Assembly (NCBI GenBank): GCA_900239685.1
Contig: OENT01000013.1
Location: 310,001 to 374,000, forward strand
DNA: 64,000 nucleotides
DNA from: Rotaria macrura
Lineage: Eukaryota; Rotifera; Eurotatoria; Philodinida; Philodinidae
Direction of reading: 5' to 3'
Position numbers and translations under genes: made by a program
Notes under the pieces: model-generated
Database searches by the model: none
Told to the model about the DNA's origin: nothing
The model's input: only the letters and a program-made list of their open reading frames with translations
In this document: in pieces, positions 24,926 through 37,300 of the stretch
Numbering within the stretch: position 1 is the stretch's first letter
Layout of the letters: each line of letters starts with the position of its first letter

Positions 24926-27900
24926 GATTACATTCGAACAAGAGATAAAACGATACTTGATATACACTCAAAAGGAAAGAAATGGGACAACCTTCACTTA
25001 TCGAAAGTAAATAAAGAATAAGATGATGAAAAATGCCGCAGAAGACGTTGAAGTAAATTTTTCTGTCCTTGTCATGCAATTTTAAAAAAAGAAAAGAAAA
25101 AAAGAAATAGAAGTTTGAAGTTGATCAGGACAATTGATAATAATCATAAAAACAGACATTTTTTTATTGTTATAAACAAAAGCATGTGATTCTTTTTCAG
25201 TAACTATTGTCGTCATAGTTTATTTTCCATAGGAACAGAAATATATCAAGATCACACATGTATGAACTCGAAATCTACACATGATTGGCACCCAAGAAAC
25301 ATTTTTATTTATCATTATTTTTTTCAATTGATAATATAAATAAGATCGTCTCACCTTCAGATATTCGATGAATCGGCCAATGACCAGAGTTATTTTTCAA
25401 TATATTTTTATGCTATTAGCTCGTTATTATTCAAATGATTTATCAATCTGTTAAATTGATCATCATTCATTGATAAACCTGTTCAGCAGTACACATCAAT
25501 AGGAGTTGTCGTTATTCAATGCAAAGTGCTCTGTAAACAGAAAGAATTCTTGCTACTTAAGAATTTGTAAACGTGCAACAGCCTCCATAATCTAACAAGA
25601 ATTTTATCGTGACAGTAGAGAACATGCTTAGATGAATATTAATTGAATAGTAGATTCGTTCATGATGATGTTGAAGCAGAATAGGTTTATACTTGCAATC
25701 TATTCATTAATAAAATTTTATTGACGGATTGAAAATTCTCTTTTGCTTGACAACCATACTTTGGACGGTTAAGGATTGTTTAATCGAACTTCTACCAATC
25801 ATAAAAAGACGAAGACGAGTGAACCGCTTTCTTTCGTTATTCATCTTTGATGAAGAATAAATACAGCAAATGGACATGTTTTAGATAGTTTTCAAATCGA
25901 AAATGAAGACAGATTCACGTAATTGATATACCAGTGACTTTACTAGATTTTTCAGGGATATTGATGATTGACAGAGTTTAGTGTTCGGTCTGATGTAGAC
26001 GAGATCGATTATTCAATTTTTATGAAAATCATTTATTTGTTCTCGATCGTATCGAATTGTATGGGTAGTATTTTGAATTTTTTATGGCTTCTTATTCACA
26101 AGTGTCGATTTGACATAAGAATGAACATCTGATACGAAATTTGTCAGTATCTCATTGAGTTAAAATCTATTCTTACTTGCTTCTATTTATTTATTTAAAT
26201 AAATCTTCTCGATTATAGTAACAATTAACATGAACAAAAATATCTTTTACATTTTCACTACACTATTCCTTAGTGATCGAGTCTCTTAGCAAGTAAAAAC
26301 AGGTTGTAGTTGAATGATTTCCATATAAAGATGCATGCTTAGTGTTCCATGTCTCTTTTTTTTGTATGTTATATTCTAAAAATAGTTCATTAGTGGTGAC
26401 ATATTCTTGGGTCATGGTCTTGTAAACAAAACTACAGCGCATGATGATTACAATGAATGAAACATTTCGAATTATACATTACGAATAGAAACAAAGACGA
26501 GGAATGATGCTCATTGAAAAAACATCATTGTGTACATGAAATAAATCAATCTGCTCGTTTTGTTGATTATATATAATATAGAAACTCATTCGGTTGTGTT
26601 TTGCATAATTCTTATGGTACCGATACTTTTTATAAATTTATATTTATACCATACTTGAGATTTTCTCAGTTTCATGTTACTTTGTTCGAGATAAGTTTAT
26701 TCATTTCTTTTTTTTCTTCAACATTAATTTTACAATGAATAAACGAGAAACGTAATACTTTCAATGGCATGTTATGGCGTTTAGTACTTAAGTTGGCAAG
26801 TAAGATTTTACTTTTGTATTTTTCATTGTTTAGTTTCTGAGCGTAAACTACTGACATATTTAGTATTTCATATTGATAAAATGTAAAATAAATATAGTGT
26901 TTGATATAATCGATGTGCTTCTATATTATAATCGGGACTGAAGATCTTAAATTATTATAAAATATGAAAAAAAGAAGTTGTAGATTAATCGTTAGAAAAG
27001 AATATGAACTTGATCTCTATCAATCATATTATATGCACTTCAGTGAAATGCTTCGTATCTTATTGTCATAATAGACTCACAATACGATTTATCATTTACT
27101 TTTACATAATAAATCTGTGAAAGAATATTTTCAGATGTAATCATCTGATTTCAATGATGTTCTTCTTCTCATAACTGCAAGTGTGTGACGTGCTGAAAAC
27201 CTGATACGGATTTAAGTTTCTATTAAGATTTGATGGAACTCAACAAGTTTCAACAAGTTGTTGTTAGAATCTAGATTTTTCGAGGAATGTTATTGTTTAA
27301 TTTTGCTTCAAATGACTTTTATTCTCTGATTGGCAGTTCATAACCTTTATGAAGATATATTTGAAATGAATAACAAAATTTTTAAATAACGCTGCTATTT
27401 GTAATATAAGTTCTAGTTATAAATTGAAAAAAGACTTGAATGTTTTCAAAAAATTTCTTGTTTCCAGAAAATAATAATTTATAAATCATCTTCTGAAACT
27501 CTCGAATCTGTTGAGAAATAGTACTTTTTTCGTATACACAAAAACGATACTGATATTAAACAGAAGTTATCGAACAAAGACTCTGTCGTGAGAAATTTTC
27601 TGATTGGATTTCAATTATTCCGTTTTCAAATTCAAAAGTAATATGATCCGTTTTGTCGAGTAAAAATGCTCGTATGACACGACAAACGTTTATATTAGTT
27701 TTTCTCATCGATTGCTATCGTTTTAGTCAAAAGTTATTTATACCTGCTTGCCGATACTACCTAACATGTGTTACTTCAACAAAGAGGGTTGTATTGATAT
27801 CATGCCAAGAGAATAGAAGCAGAGAAAATTGATCTTATCAACATGTTGAGCAAGAAATATAAGTAAATAGGTCAAAACTAAGCTTGAATTTCAGTATAAT

Positions 27901-28539
27901 AATTTTCTCATTATTCTAGTAATGAAATTTAGTAAAGAATTGAATCTCATCAATAATACTGTTCGGGCTAATTGCAAGTATCCTTGACCAATGAATAGAG
28001 ACAAGTATGTTCCATTAATTATATTCTAGCTAAAATTATCAATTATCATTTGCCTAAAGTTAATGCCGTTTGATCTCTTGTTGTCATGGTCATGATTAGA
28101 TTGGATTATCTTGTGTTGTTATTTATAAACATACAAAACATGTTCGAGTTTTACTGAATGCAAATAATTAATTTTAAATAAGTGATAGTATTAATAAGGA
28201 AAAAGACATAAGAAACATTGGATTTTGTTCTTTTTTTTTGTAGAAACTTATACGAAGATACTTTTTGAAAACAACGTTCACAGGATGTGGATCTCTTCAG
28301 TATCTCCTCTTCGATATTGTTATGCATTCTTTCTTGTGATCTTGATATAAATAACCGTCTTTCGTTCATAAAATGATGTCAATAATACTCAAATACTTGA
28401 CAGAAGCTATCTAGCTCAATCGGAATCATTTCAAAATTAGTTTTTATCTGTATTTTAAAATTCCCAGAATTGTTTTTATCATTTAAATATCGAAAAAAAG
28501 ATCAACATAATCATGGTTGATATTTTAATGAAGAATTCT
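24926..28539. other. Intergenic, no gene seen
   Basis: About 3.6 kb of AT-rich DNA upstream of copy 1 of the B-box/SPRY-like gene. Open frames are short and of random composition. A stretch near 25660 (ATGATGATGTTGAAGCAGAA) faintly resembles the SPRY-encoding part of the neighbouring paralogues, too weak to call. Confidence 0.4.
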
Positions 28540-29470
28540 TACATAATCATCTTTACCAAGTAATAATACGATAATTTTCCATGGAAAAGCACATAGTTGA
28601 ATGTCAGTCTAGGTAAATTAGAAATTCCATTTGTCCAATGATGTTCTAATTGTAATTGTCGATTATTAAAGTTTAACATGAATGTTACTTTATTATTACA
28701 CTATAGATAAGATTACACCAGCCATAGAATGAAATTGAATTCAATATATATATATATATATGCTTACTGAGTTTTTCTGACGCATTAACCATACCGAGAA
28801 ATGAGTAATGATCACTTTTTATGTGCTCGAATCGGAAACGAATAAAATATATTCTGGATTAATATCTACCAATGCCATTAACACAAGATCTATCTGAAGA
28901 ATCGTCAAAACAAGTTGCCATAAGACTTTCTTGCGATAAGATTACATTTCCGCAAAAATTCATTGAATCTTTCACGAAATCCAAGTCATGAGAATTTCGA
29001 TTATTAACTTCAGATTTTAGTTATTGTAATGTTGGAGCACACAAATCAGATAGTTATTGATCAGTGTCTTTAATCAAGCGAATCACTGATTAAATATTAC
29101 CTGCCATAGTTGATACTAATAATCGTTGGACTCCATGAATACTTGACGAAATTCTCTAAACTGTTAAGTCCATGTCTTGATATCCTGCTCAGTATCATCA
29201 TTTGACTCTCAGCTAGACTGAAGTTGTTGTGTGATTCTACCTACGTATTATGTTCTTGAAATTATCTTTAGCTGCATCAAGCAATTGTTCTAGATCGTTG
29301 CGTACTGATTCTGCAGGTGTTTGAATATTCAAACAGTCGATTCTTGTTCTCATTGATTGATAAATACTAAGAGAGGATGTGTACATTCATTTGGTATCAA
29401 ATCTCTACATTATGTATCGTGTTCTTGATCGATACTATCATCCATTTGTTTGACCAACGCTTTCCTCAAA
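28540..29470 (-). pseudogene. Decayed B-box/SPRY-like paralogue, copy 2
   Basis: On the minus strand this stretch follows the two intact copies in the same order but without an open frame. Near 28570..28600 TTTTCCATGGAAAAGCACAT matches the copy 3 segment encoding CPFPWKI. Near 28640 the sequence for LEHH-x-TN is recognisable (CCAATGATGTTCTAATTG). Near 29290..29345 the coiled-coil segment (TTGCGTACTGATTCTGCAGG) matches the intact copies, and near 29430..29450 ATCCATTTG matches the region after the zinc finger. Several frame breaks and a TA microsatellite (28744..28761) interrupt it. This is a family member that died well before the present. The N-terminal zinc finger is too eroded to place exactly, so the right border is approximate. 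Confidence 0.7.
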
Positions 29471-30347
29471 TATTCTTTTTCGGCAATCAGAAGAAAGCAC
29501 ACGTTTTTGAAACAGAGAACATAATTTATTTACATCAAATGTTTGAAAGTGTTCTTAAATAAAAAGAACAGAAAAAAAAACAAAACTAATGTAATTAAAC
29601 GAACTATCATCGCCAATGAGATATCCTAATTCGCTCGACGGGTATTTTGATGTGAAAACAAAAATCATGCAAATGTTTTGAGTACCTATTCTTCATCGAA
29701 TCTTCTGTGCAACAACAGATATTGTATTATACATGTTAACGTAATGTTCAAACATTTTTACACTATATCTAAGTGTATAGTTATATACTAATTTGTCTAG
29801 AACATATGTATTGAATTGCTTCTGTTAGAAGCATTGTTCGCAATGGAAATTGTCTAACCTAGTGTAGAATCAAAGTTATCTAATGAATACCAGTAATGAT
29901 GTTTATTTAGTACTGTTAAACGAATAATATTCTTTAGCGGAGAATCTCGCATTTATTTAAAACATATTCAACAGATCAATTTTAACCTTGATTAAATCGT
30001 TCGATTTTGTGTTTCATACTTGAGATTAACATTCTCTTGAAAAAGATCGTGTCCTTGAGTATACATTGCCGTACAAATACTACACTTTTGTCGATAATCA
30101 CGATAATATGTTAAACTAACACATTCAAGATATAAACATATATTAACTGTAAGATCTCACATAAAAGTCAAGTAGAACAATAGTCGGGAAAGAAATTTTT
30201 ATTCTAAATTTAGAAATCATACATATCTGTTGAACAGCATTCATCATAGAAATATTACTTTCATAAACTATAAAAGAAAATTATCCATAGATTAAATCGT
30301 ATTCTTCTTGATCTGTGTCAACAATAAAGAACTAATCAGATATGTTC
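29471..30347. other. Intergenic, no gene seen
   Basis: About 0.9 kb between the decayed copy 2 and the 3' end of copy 3. AT-rich; I see nothing else in it. Confidence 0.4.
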
Positions 30348-31421
30348 TTAACTGAGAATACGTATAGATCCATTTCGTGGTGATAGTGCAACAAGTATTT
30401 TCCATGGAAATGGACATATTTGAATATCAATCGATTGACGAACAATTCTATTAGTTCGATGATGTTCAAGTAGAATTTCTCGATTACCACAATCTAATAT
30501 TAATGCTACTTCATCACCGGATTGAATAGTTTTATTTGAAACAGAAACGCTAAGGCTTTTGCCATTCACTATAGCATAATCCAAGTCCGACCATCCATTT
30601 GCTGACGGCAAGGTAATTTTTCTTAAACGTAATCCTTCTACTGATGAAATAATACCGATGAAATGACAGGAATTAGCTCGTTCATCAATTCGAAAATGAA
30701 TCCGATGCATGCCAGATAAATATTGATTAACACCACATATTCTTGTATATTCATCACCAACATTTTTAGCAACAAGATTTTTTTCTGATAAAATAACCGG
30801 TCCATGAAATGTATCGAATCTTTCTTGAGTATGAATTAAGTTAGAATTTTCGGACATTTGCGAATTATTTTCGACAGATGAATACGTCCCAATAGAAGGA
30901 TATAAATGAGAACTGATTTTAATTAAATCAATAGTTGATTCTGAATGATTATCAAATGTGATGTCAATATTTATTGGTGTTTCAAGTCTTATTCGAAATT
31001 CTTTTAATTTATTTAACCATTTCTTCAGATCAAGTTCTGTATAATCATCTAGTTCTTGACTTGATTGAATTTCACCCGTTATTTTATCAATGAATGTTTT
31101 CAAGTCAGTTTTTGTTCGATCAATCAATTCTCGAAGATCGACTCGTGCAACTTCGGCAGTCACTTGAATTTTCGTTATTGATTCTTGTTCCCATATATCA
31201 ATACGAGTAAAAAGTGGATGTTCTGAAATGTCTTTTGATAAATCACGTCGAAGTAGATCATGCTGTTGTCCAACATGATCCATTTGCATGGCAAGTTCCT
31301 GTCGATGTTCAATAAAGTGTTTTACACAAAATTGTTCTTGACATCCAGAACAAATAGCTATACCACCACCTTTATCACATTTAATACATGATTGCTTCAT
31401 ATTCAATAACGATGATGCCAT
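30348..31421 (-). CDS. B-box-like zinc finger and SPRY-like domain protein, copy 3
   Basis: Single exon, 357 residues from 31421; the alternative start at 31400 (MKQSCIKC) aligns best with copy 1 (MDQTCIKC). The zinc finger is CIKC, CSGC, CVKHFIEH with the same spacing as copy 1. The coiled-coil block shares RIDIWEQESITKIQVTAEVA with the copy 1 segment RIDEWEHESIVKIKKTAETA. The C-terminal SPRY-like domain has LSGMHRIHFRID, FIGIISS, NGWSDLD, DEVALILDC, LEHHRTNRIV and CPFPWKILVALSP. Overall similarity to copy 1 is clear but moderate, so the duplication is old. All three copies point the same way, as expected of tandem duplication. Function is unknown. Confidence 0.75.
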   Translation of the reverse strand: MASSLLNMKQSCIKCDKGGGIAICSGCQEQFCVKHFIEHRQELAMQMDHVGQQHDLLRRDLSKDISEHPLFTRIDIWEQESITKIQVTAEVARVDLRELIDRTKTDLKTFIDKITGEIQSSQELDDYTELDLKKWLNKLKEFRIRLETPINIDITFDNHSESTIDLIKISSHLYPSIGTYSSVENNSQMSENSNLIHTQERFDTFHGPVILSEKNLVAKNVGDEYTRICGVNQYLSGMHRIHFRIDERANSCHFIGIISSVEGLRLRKITLPSANGWSDLDYAIVNGKSLSVSVSNKTIQSGDEVALILDCGNREILLEHHRTNRIVRQSIDIQICPFPWKILVALSPRNGSIRILS

Positions 31422-32251
31422 AGTTAGCTTAAATTATACAGATTTGTAACTTTCAACAGTTTTACACTTCATAAAAACATGAGAAAAACAATCAATAGTT
31501 GTACAAAAAAGAAAGTCAAAACAATCACATGTTTTTTCGTTCTCTTAGGTACCATTATCCGAATTGAAAGAAAAACAAACAAATTATGTTGAAAACAAGA
31601 CATTCGTTTTTTGGGAGAGCTGTAGTGAAATCATGCAATCACATCATGTTTTAGTAGAGAAATTTATCTTGCTATTACGAGAGACAGTATTACAATCTAC
31701 TACTAATTATGAAGATAATATAGAGCTTGCAATGATATTTACGTATATGCATTTTTCTTTATTAAGAATGCCTGTGCGTATACATTCTTCTCAGTAAGGA
31801 AGAATGAAAATATAGATGATCGGCTGTAAAAATTTTAGACTGTTGAACTTTAATTTCAATCGGTGTCTTGTGACGACCCATTTTATTAGGACAGTACATC
31901 GAAAAAGTAAAGCAAGCATTACTCATTTATTGTGTATGATCCATTAATAAAAGTCATTTGCTACATAGAACATAAGAAAAAGATTCTGAACTATTAACAT
32001 TCATTCAATCATTGTTTCCGAAAGAGAAATGAGACGCTCACATGAGATATTGTCCCTTGAGTACATTTATCTCTTGTTCTTTTGTTCTGATTGACACTTG
32101 ATTTTTTTCCTTGCCTCAAACATATACATTGTTCTAAACATGTGTGATAACTCTCATCTCATTGATAAATAGATCCAATAAAACATAAAATGCAAAAATG
32201 AATTACGCGATGTTGCTAAATCATCAGATATATGTAATTTTTAACATATCT

Positions 32252-32298
<47 letters not shown>

Positions 32299-34330
32299 GT
32301 ATGTAGGTCGAACAGCGACGAAGTCTATGCTCAAATTAATACTATTCGTTTTCTATTTTAGTAGTCAATCAAATAGATAAGATATCATCTTACTAAAAAA
32401 AAGAACAATTTGAACATCTAAGATGATAACGCAGTAAATAAAAATTGATTATATAATTTATCGAAAATGTTAATATGTTTGTATCCTATATCAGCAAGTT
32501 CTATTGCTGGACAATTCTTTCGATGAACATGTTATATAAACATTTGATCATACCCTTTTCGATGGCTAGAGGCGAAACAATATTTCACAAATGATGTGTT
32601 TTGTTGTTGTTACTGCTGATATGTATAGCTGTAAGTGTGTAGCAATGGAAAAATATTAGATAATCACCATGATCGCTCCGATCGATCGTTTGTTTCTTAT
32701 TCATATACGCTTTACTGATACTGATTGCACATGTTTCTGTTTAGGAATGATCGAATGCTATTCTTCCACATTTGTATATTGTTGTTCTTTGATATTCACT
32801 TCTTTTTTGTTTAGTCTTGTTGATTGTTATAGACAGAAAAAATATACGATGATAGTGTCCCAGTTGAGAGAAAAAGATTATGCATGCGGATGATGTCATA
32901 CAAACAAAGACAAAATACTCGAATTTAATTGAATATAATGAGTAAAATCGACACGTAAAGTTTTCTCTACTCTTCTCTTCTTCTATGTAAAATATTCTCT
33001 TGGTGTAAAAGTTGAATTGCAAAAGAAAGAAGGAGAAAAAACGGAAGTTTAATGTGCGAACATTGAATTTGTTGGTGTATCATTACGACGATCAAGAGAT
33101 TAACCGCTCGACAGCGCATATTCTTTCCTCATTCTTTTTCACTCCCTAGAGTAAGAAGAAGGACATCGTAAGAGAAAGAGGAACGCTACCACTAGCATCT
33201 CGACCCTAAGCATTATGAAAAAAAGGTCGTCATTTGTTGTACATAATTGGAGAGCATACAAATACATTTATGCTGCCGCCCATTTATTAGACTAACTCGA
33301 ATGTTATATTTCAGCATCATTAACAATCTATCTAATACTGCCTCTTTTTCTTCTCTTCACAACTTGGAACACGATTATCATCACAAACTGTATAAGAAAT
33401 ACAATAAGTATGTAAGGCGATAGAAAGAAAAAAATCATTTTCTTATCATACTAGTTTGAAATCAACAGTGTTAATTACCATCCACACATATTGTATGCTT
33501 GATTCTATTCACATTCCTATTATAACTTAAGTATTTCCTTGTGAACGAAAACAAATAGTGTTTGAGATTCGTACGTTATCACTGAGATACTAAAATAAGA
33601 ACGACAAACATCGAACCATTCCGTGTCCCTTTTCTCTCATCTAGAGTATATGAGTTCATTATCAAAAGCCGCATGAACATTCATTTCTTCTTATTACTAA
33701 TCATTATCGACATTCGCTCTCATCCTGTTGTTTATGTATGTTTATTTAAGTCTGTTGATGGTTTAGATAAAAAAAATGTCCGATCAAAGACTATGCATGG
33801 CTTGTCAATAAAGTTGTTGCTGTCAATTTTAGTTTTGCGCCTCGAATGAACCACTGTTTGATTCCCATATGACAGAGAACATCATCAGAAAGAAAAGGTC
33901 AAGTGCCGATAAAACGATAACCATCATGTCATCTCAAGAAAGATTGCATGAGATCATGATTGTATTCACATCATTTTCTTTCCTTCGTTTTTTATTTGTA
34001 ATTTATCTCGAGATTGTTTCATTTTTTTTAACCTTCAAGAAAAAAATAACCTGTATAAAATCTCATCGAACTGATCATTTTCTTTCATGAACATCATTCA
34101 GAACTCTTTGTACACATTCTTTACAGTTACTATCCAAAGTTTACGTAATCTTAAGTGCACATATATACACACATCATTGGCATCGAAATGAAAGGCTAAC
34201 TGTATAATGGCATGTAGTTATTTCTTCATATAATAATTAAATAGAAAAAAAAACGAGAATATAGGAGAATGAATCGTCGGTTTGTTTCTATATAATTATA
34301 ATTCAAGGTCACTTTTATTTTCTCTTTAGG
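31422..34330. other. Divergent intergenic region
   Basis: About 2.9 kb between the starts of B-box copy 3 (-) and caskin (+). It holds the longest TA microsatellite of the window. Just after a tract ending in ttag near 31549, a frame to 31797 encodes about 80 Glu/Leu/Lys-rich residues (for example VEKFILLLRETVLQ) with gene-like codon use. It has no recognisable family or clear start and could be an orphan exon. Nothing else is seen. Confidence 0.4.
32259..32292. repeat. TA microsatellite, longest in window
   Basis: 34 bp of uninterrupted AT dinucleotides followed by imperfect TATG units. Confidence 0.9.
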
Positions 34331-37300
34331 ATGAACTCGATCCACGATGCAGCCGTGGCGGGTAACAACGAGAAACTCAAATTGCTGATTGAAAATGGTG
34401 CCAATGTAAATTTAAAAGATTCGAAAGGTCTTCGTCCATTACATTATGCAACATGGCAAGGTCGTGCGGAATCAGTATTTATTCTTTTACGTTCTGGTGC
34501 TAATGTAAATGAACAGTCATTTGATGGTGATACACCATTGCATTTAGCCAGCCGATGCGGTCATCATGAAATAGTACAATTACTTTTATTTCATCATGCT
34601 GATCCAACAATATTAAATCGTCTTCAATTAACATCAATTGAATTAGCATGTGAACATGGACATTTTCATGTTGTAAATTTACTTATACATCATACACTAT
34701 GTCAACAAATGATCTTAAATAATAATAATAATAATGAACTCTATTCACTACTACATTTAGCAGCAAAAAATGGACATACCGATATTGTTCGATTACTATT
34801 ATTGAATGGCATAGATATAAATCGTATGACAATGAATGATGGCAGTGCATTACATGTTGCATGTAGAAATGGTCGTTATGAAACGGCAAAATTATTATTA
34901 GAATGTGGCATTAATATAAATCTTCGTAATTCATACGACCAAACAGCTTGTGAAGTAGTGATTAAACAAAAAAGTGGCAATGATATTAAACGATTAATAA
35001 AAGGTTCGATTGTTAGGAATTTTACATGAAATAATATTTAGACATATCTCTATGTTATTACATATATAGAATTTTCTGATGCTATCTTGGTTCGAGCTAT
35101 TCGATCATACAAAGATAATCATGTTGGAGCTTTAAATTTTATTGAAGGAGATTGTATAACTGTAAGATTAGAAAACTGTTCCTTTTCTCATAGAAGACAT
35201 TTTTATCTTGAAAATATATTATTCAAGGTGCTGGATCGTAATCCTACTGGCCAATGGCGTGGTTTTATTCTACAAGAAGATCTAACAACTCGAACGGGTT
35301 ATTTTCCGAGTACACATGTTCAATTGAATACCACCAGTGAGAATCTTGTGTCTATGATTCGACAAGCTTTGTATTTGAAATCATAAATCTAAGAAGCCAA
35401 TAGTATGTCACTCGTCGGAATCTTTCCATCTTGGATCAATAGAGAAAACATAAGTATCAAAGCACAAATTTGCATATGAATAAAGATAACGAATGTCGAA
35501 TATTGAAGAAACAAATAATAATTCAAATTCTTGCTCAAGATGTTTTGAAATTCATGAAAAAAAAATCATTTCTCAAGCATTAATTTTATATACATACAAA
35601 TCTACTCTATACGACTCTAAGTCTTCGATATAATACATCAAATCTAGCATCTACAATAGAGTGTATTAGACACAACACACTTCAGTATAATGATAGTTAC
35701 CATACTGTACTTCATTTATCTTGTGTATGACACATACAAAAATTCATAGAAATATTGTTAGTATTTCATTAAACTTTGTTTTTATTATTAATTAATAATG
35801 AAAATCATCGTCAAAAACGTAGAAAGATCTCCTTCGAAAAAATTTCTCTTTTTCTTATATGAGAACAAGATGTTCTATTAATTTTTCTTTATTATGATTT
35901 CCAATATGTTTTGCTGTTTATTTGCATGTTGTATTGATTTATTGCATGTGTGCTTTTCGTCAAGGTCTTAGCAATTCTCGAAATTCTCATATATTGTTTG
36001 TCAATTCCAATCCTAATAATCGATTATTGGCGACTACTAAAACAATCACCAGTAATGTTATTTTAAGATATCATCATTCTAGTTGTGTGTTCTATATTTT
36101 TTCTATCTATCTTTTCGATCATGTGTAATCATTATATCTATCCTAGTATTAAACGGTAAAGAAAATCAATCGTACGCTGAAAATCATTCTCCTATTGATA
36201 TCGATTCGATGTCACGATCGTCTCAAGCCGATTCTGATTTAGCAGCAACAACAACAACATCTTGCTGGAGTTCACGCCCGAGACGACATAGTCCAACTAC
36301 TAATATTTATCGTCATAGTGCAGCGAGTAGTATTGATAGTGGAAGAAGTTCAGCACTTCTCTACGATAGTCCAAAAGTAAAACTACAAACAACAAAAGGA
36401 ACGTCAACGATATAGAGTAAATGTTTTTACATTTCAGGCACTTGCTTTATCAAGTTTTACGGGTATTGCTGATGCTCGTTCTACATGTAGTAGTGAATCA
36501 AAATCATCCGATCCGGATAAAACAAGTTATCGAAGTTCTACTGGTAGTTTAGATGAATCGGGTACATCGAATATCAATACACTTTTACGTAGTGGTGTAT
36601 CCGAGAATGACATTGTCTTTGCATGGTTACGGGAATTTTCTTATGAAATTTATGCAGAAAATTTTCTAACAAATGGTTACGATATGCAGACAATCGTTCG
36701 AATGACACCTGAAGTAAATCGATCATTTATTTTTCATCGTTTTGTTCTAAGACATGATAATGAAGAAACTTTGTAAATTCGTAGGATTTAACAGCCATTG
36801 GAATAACTCATCCATCTCATCGAAGAAAAATTAAAAATGAAATAGCTCGCTTACATTTACCAGATGGTTTACCTGATTTTAAACCAGATACACTCTATGA
36901 TTGGCTATGTTATCTTCGTTTAGATGAATATATGTCATTATTAAATAAACAAAATTTCAAGAAATTATCCGACATTACAAATATTGCTTGGGAAGATTTA
37001 GAAGATATTGGCATTACACGTTTAGGTCACCAAAAACGTTTTATGCTTGGTATTAAACGTTTACTCGATATTGATAAAGGTCTTTATCAACCGAATCCAA
37101 ATAGAATGCAATCAACTATCGAACGTTGTAATTCGTTAGAACATGATGAATTTATACAAACGTAAAATTTTTTCTACGATAATATTGACAATGAACTTTT
37201 TCTTTGTTTCCATTTAAATAAGAGCCGTCAATCGTGCACCGACGACTGGTGATTCATCAAATTATTCAACTCTTCGAAAAACTCCATGCGCACCAAATCA

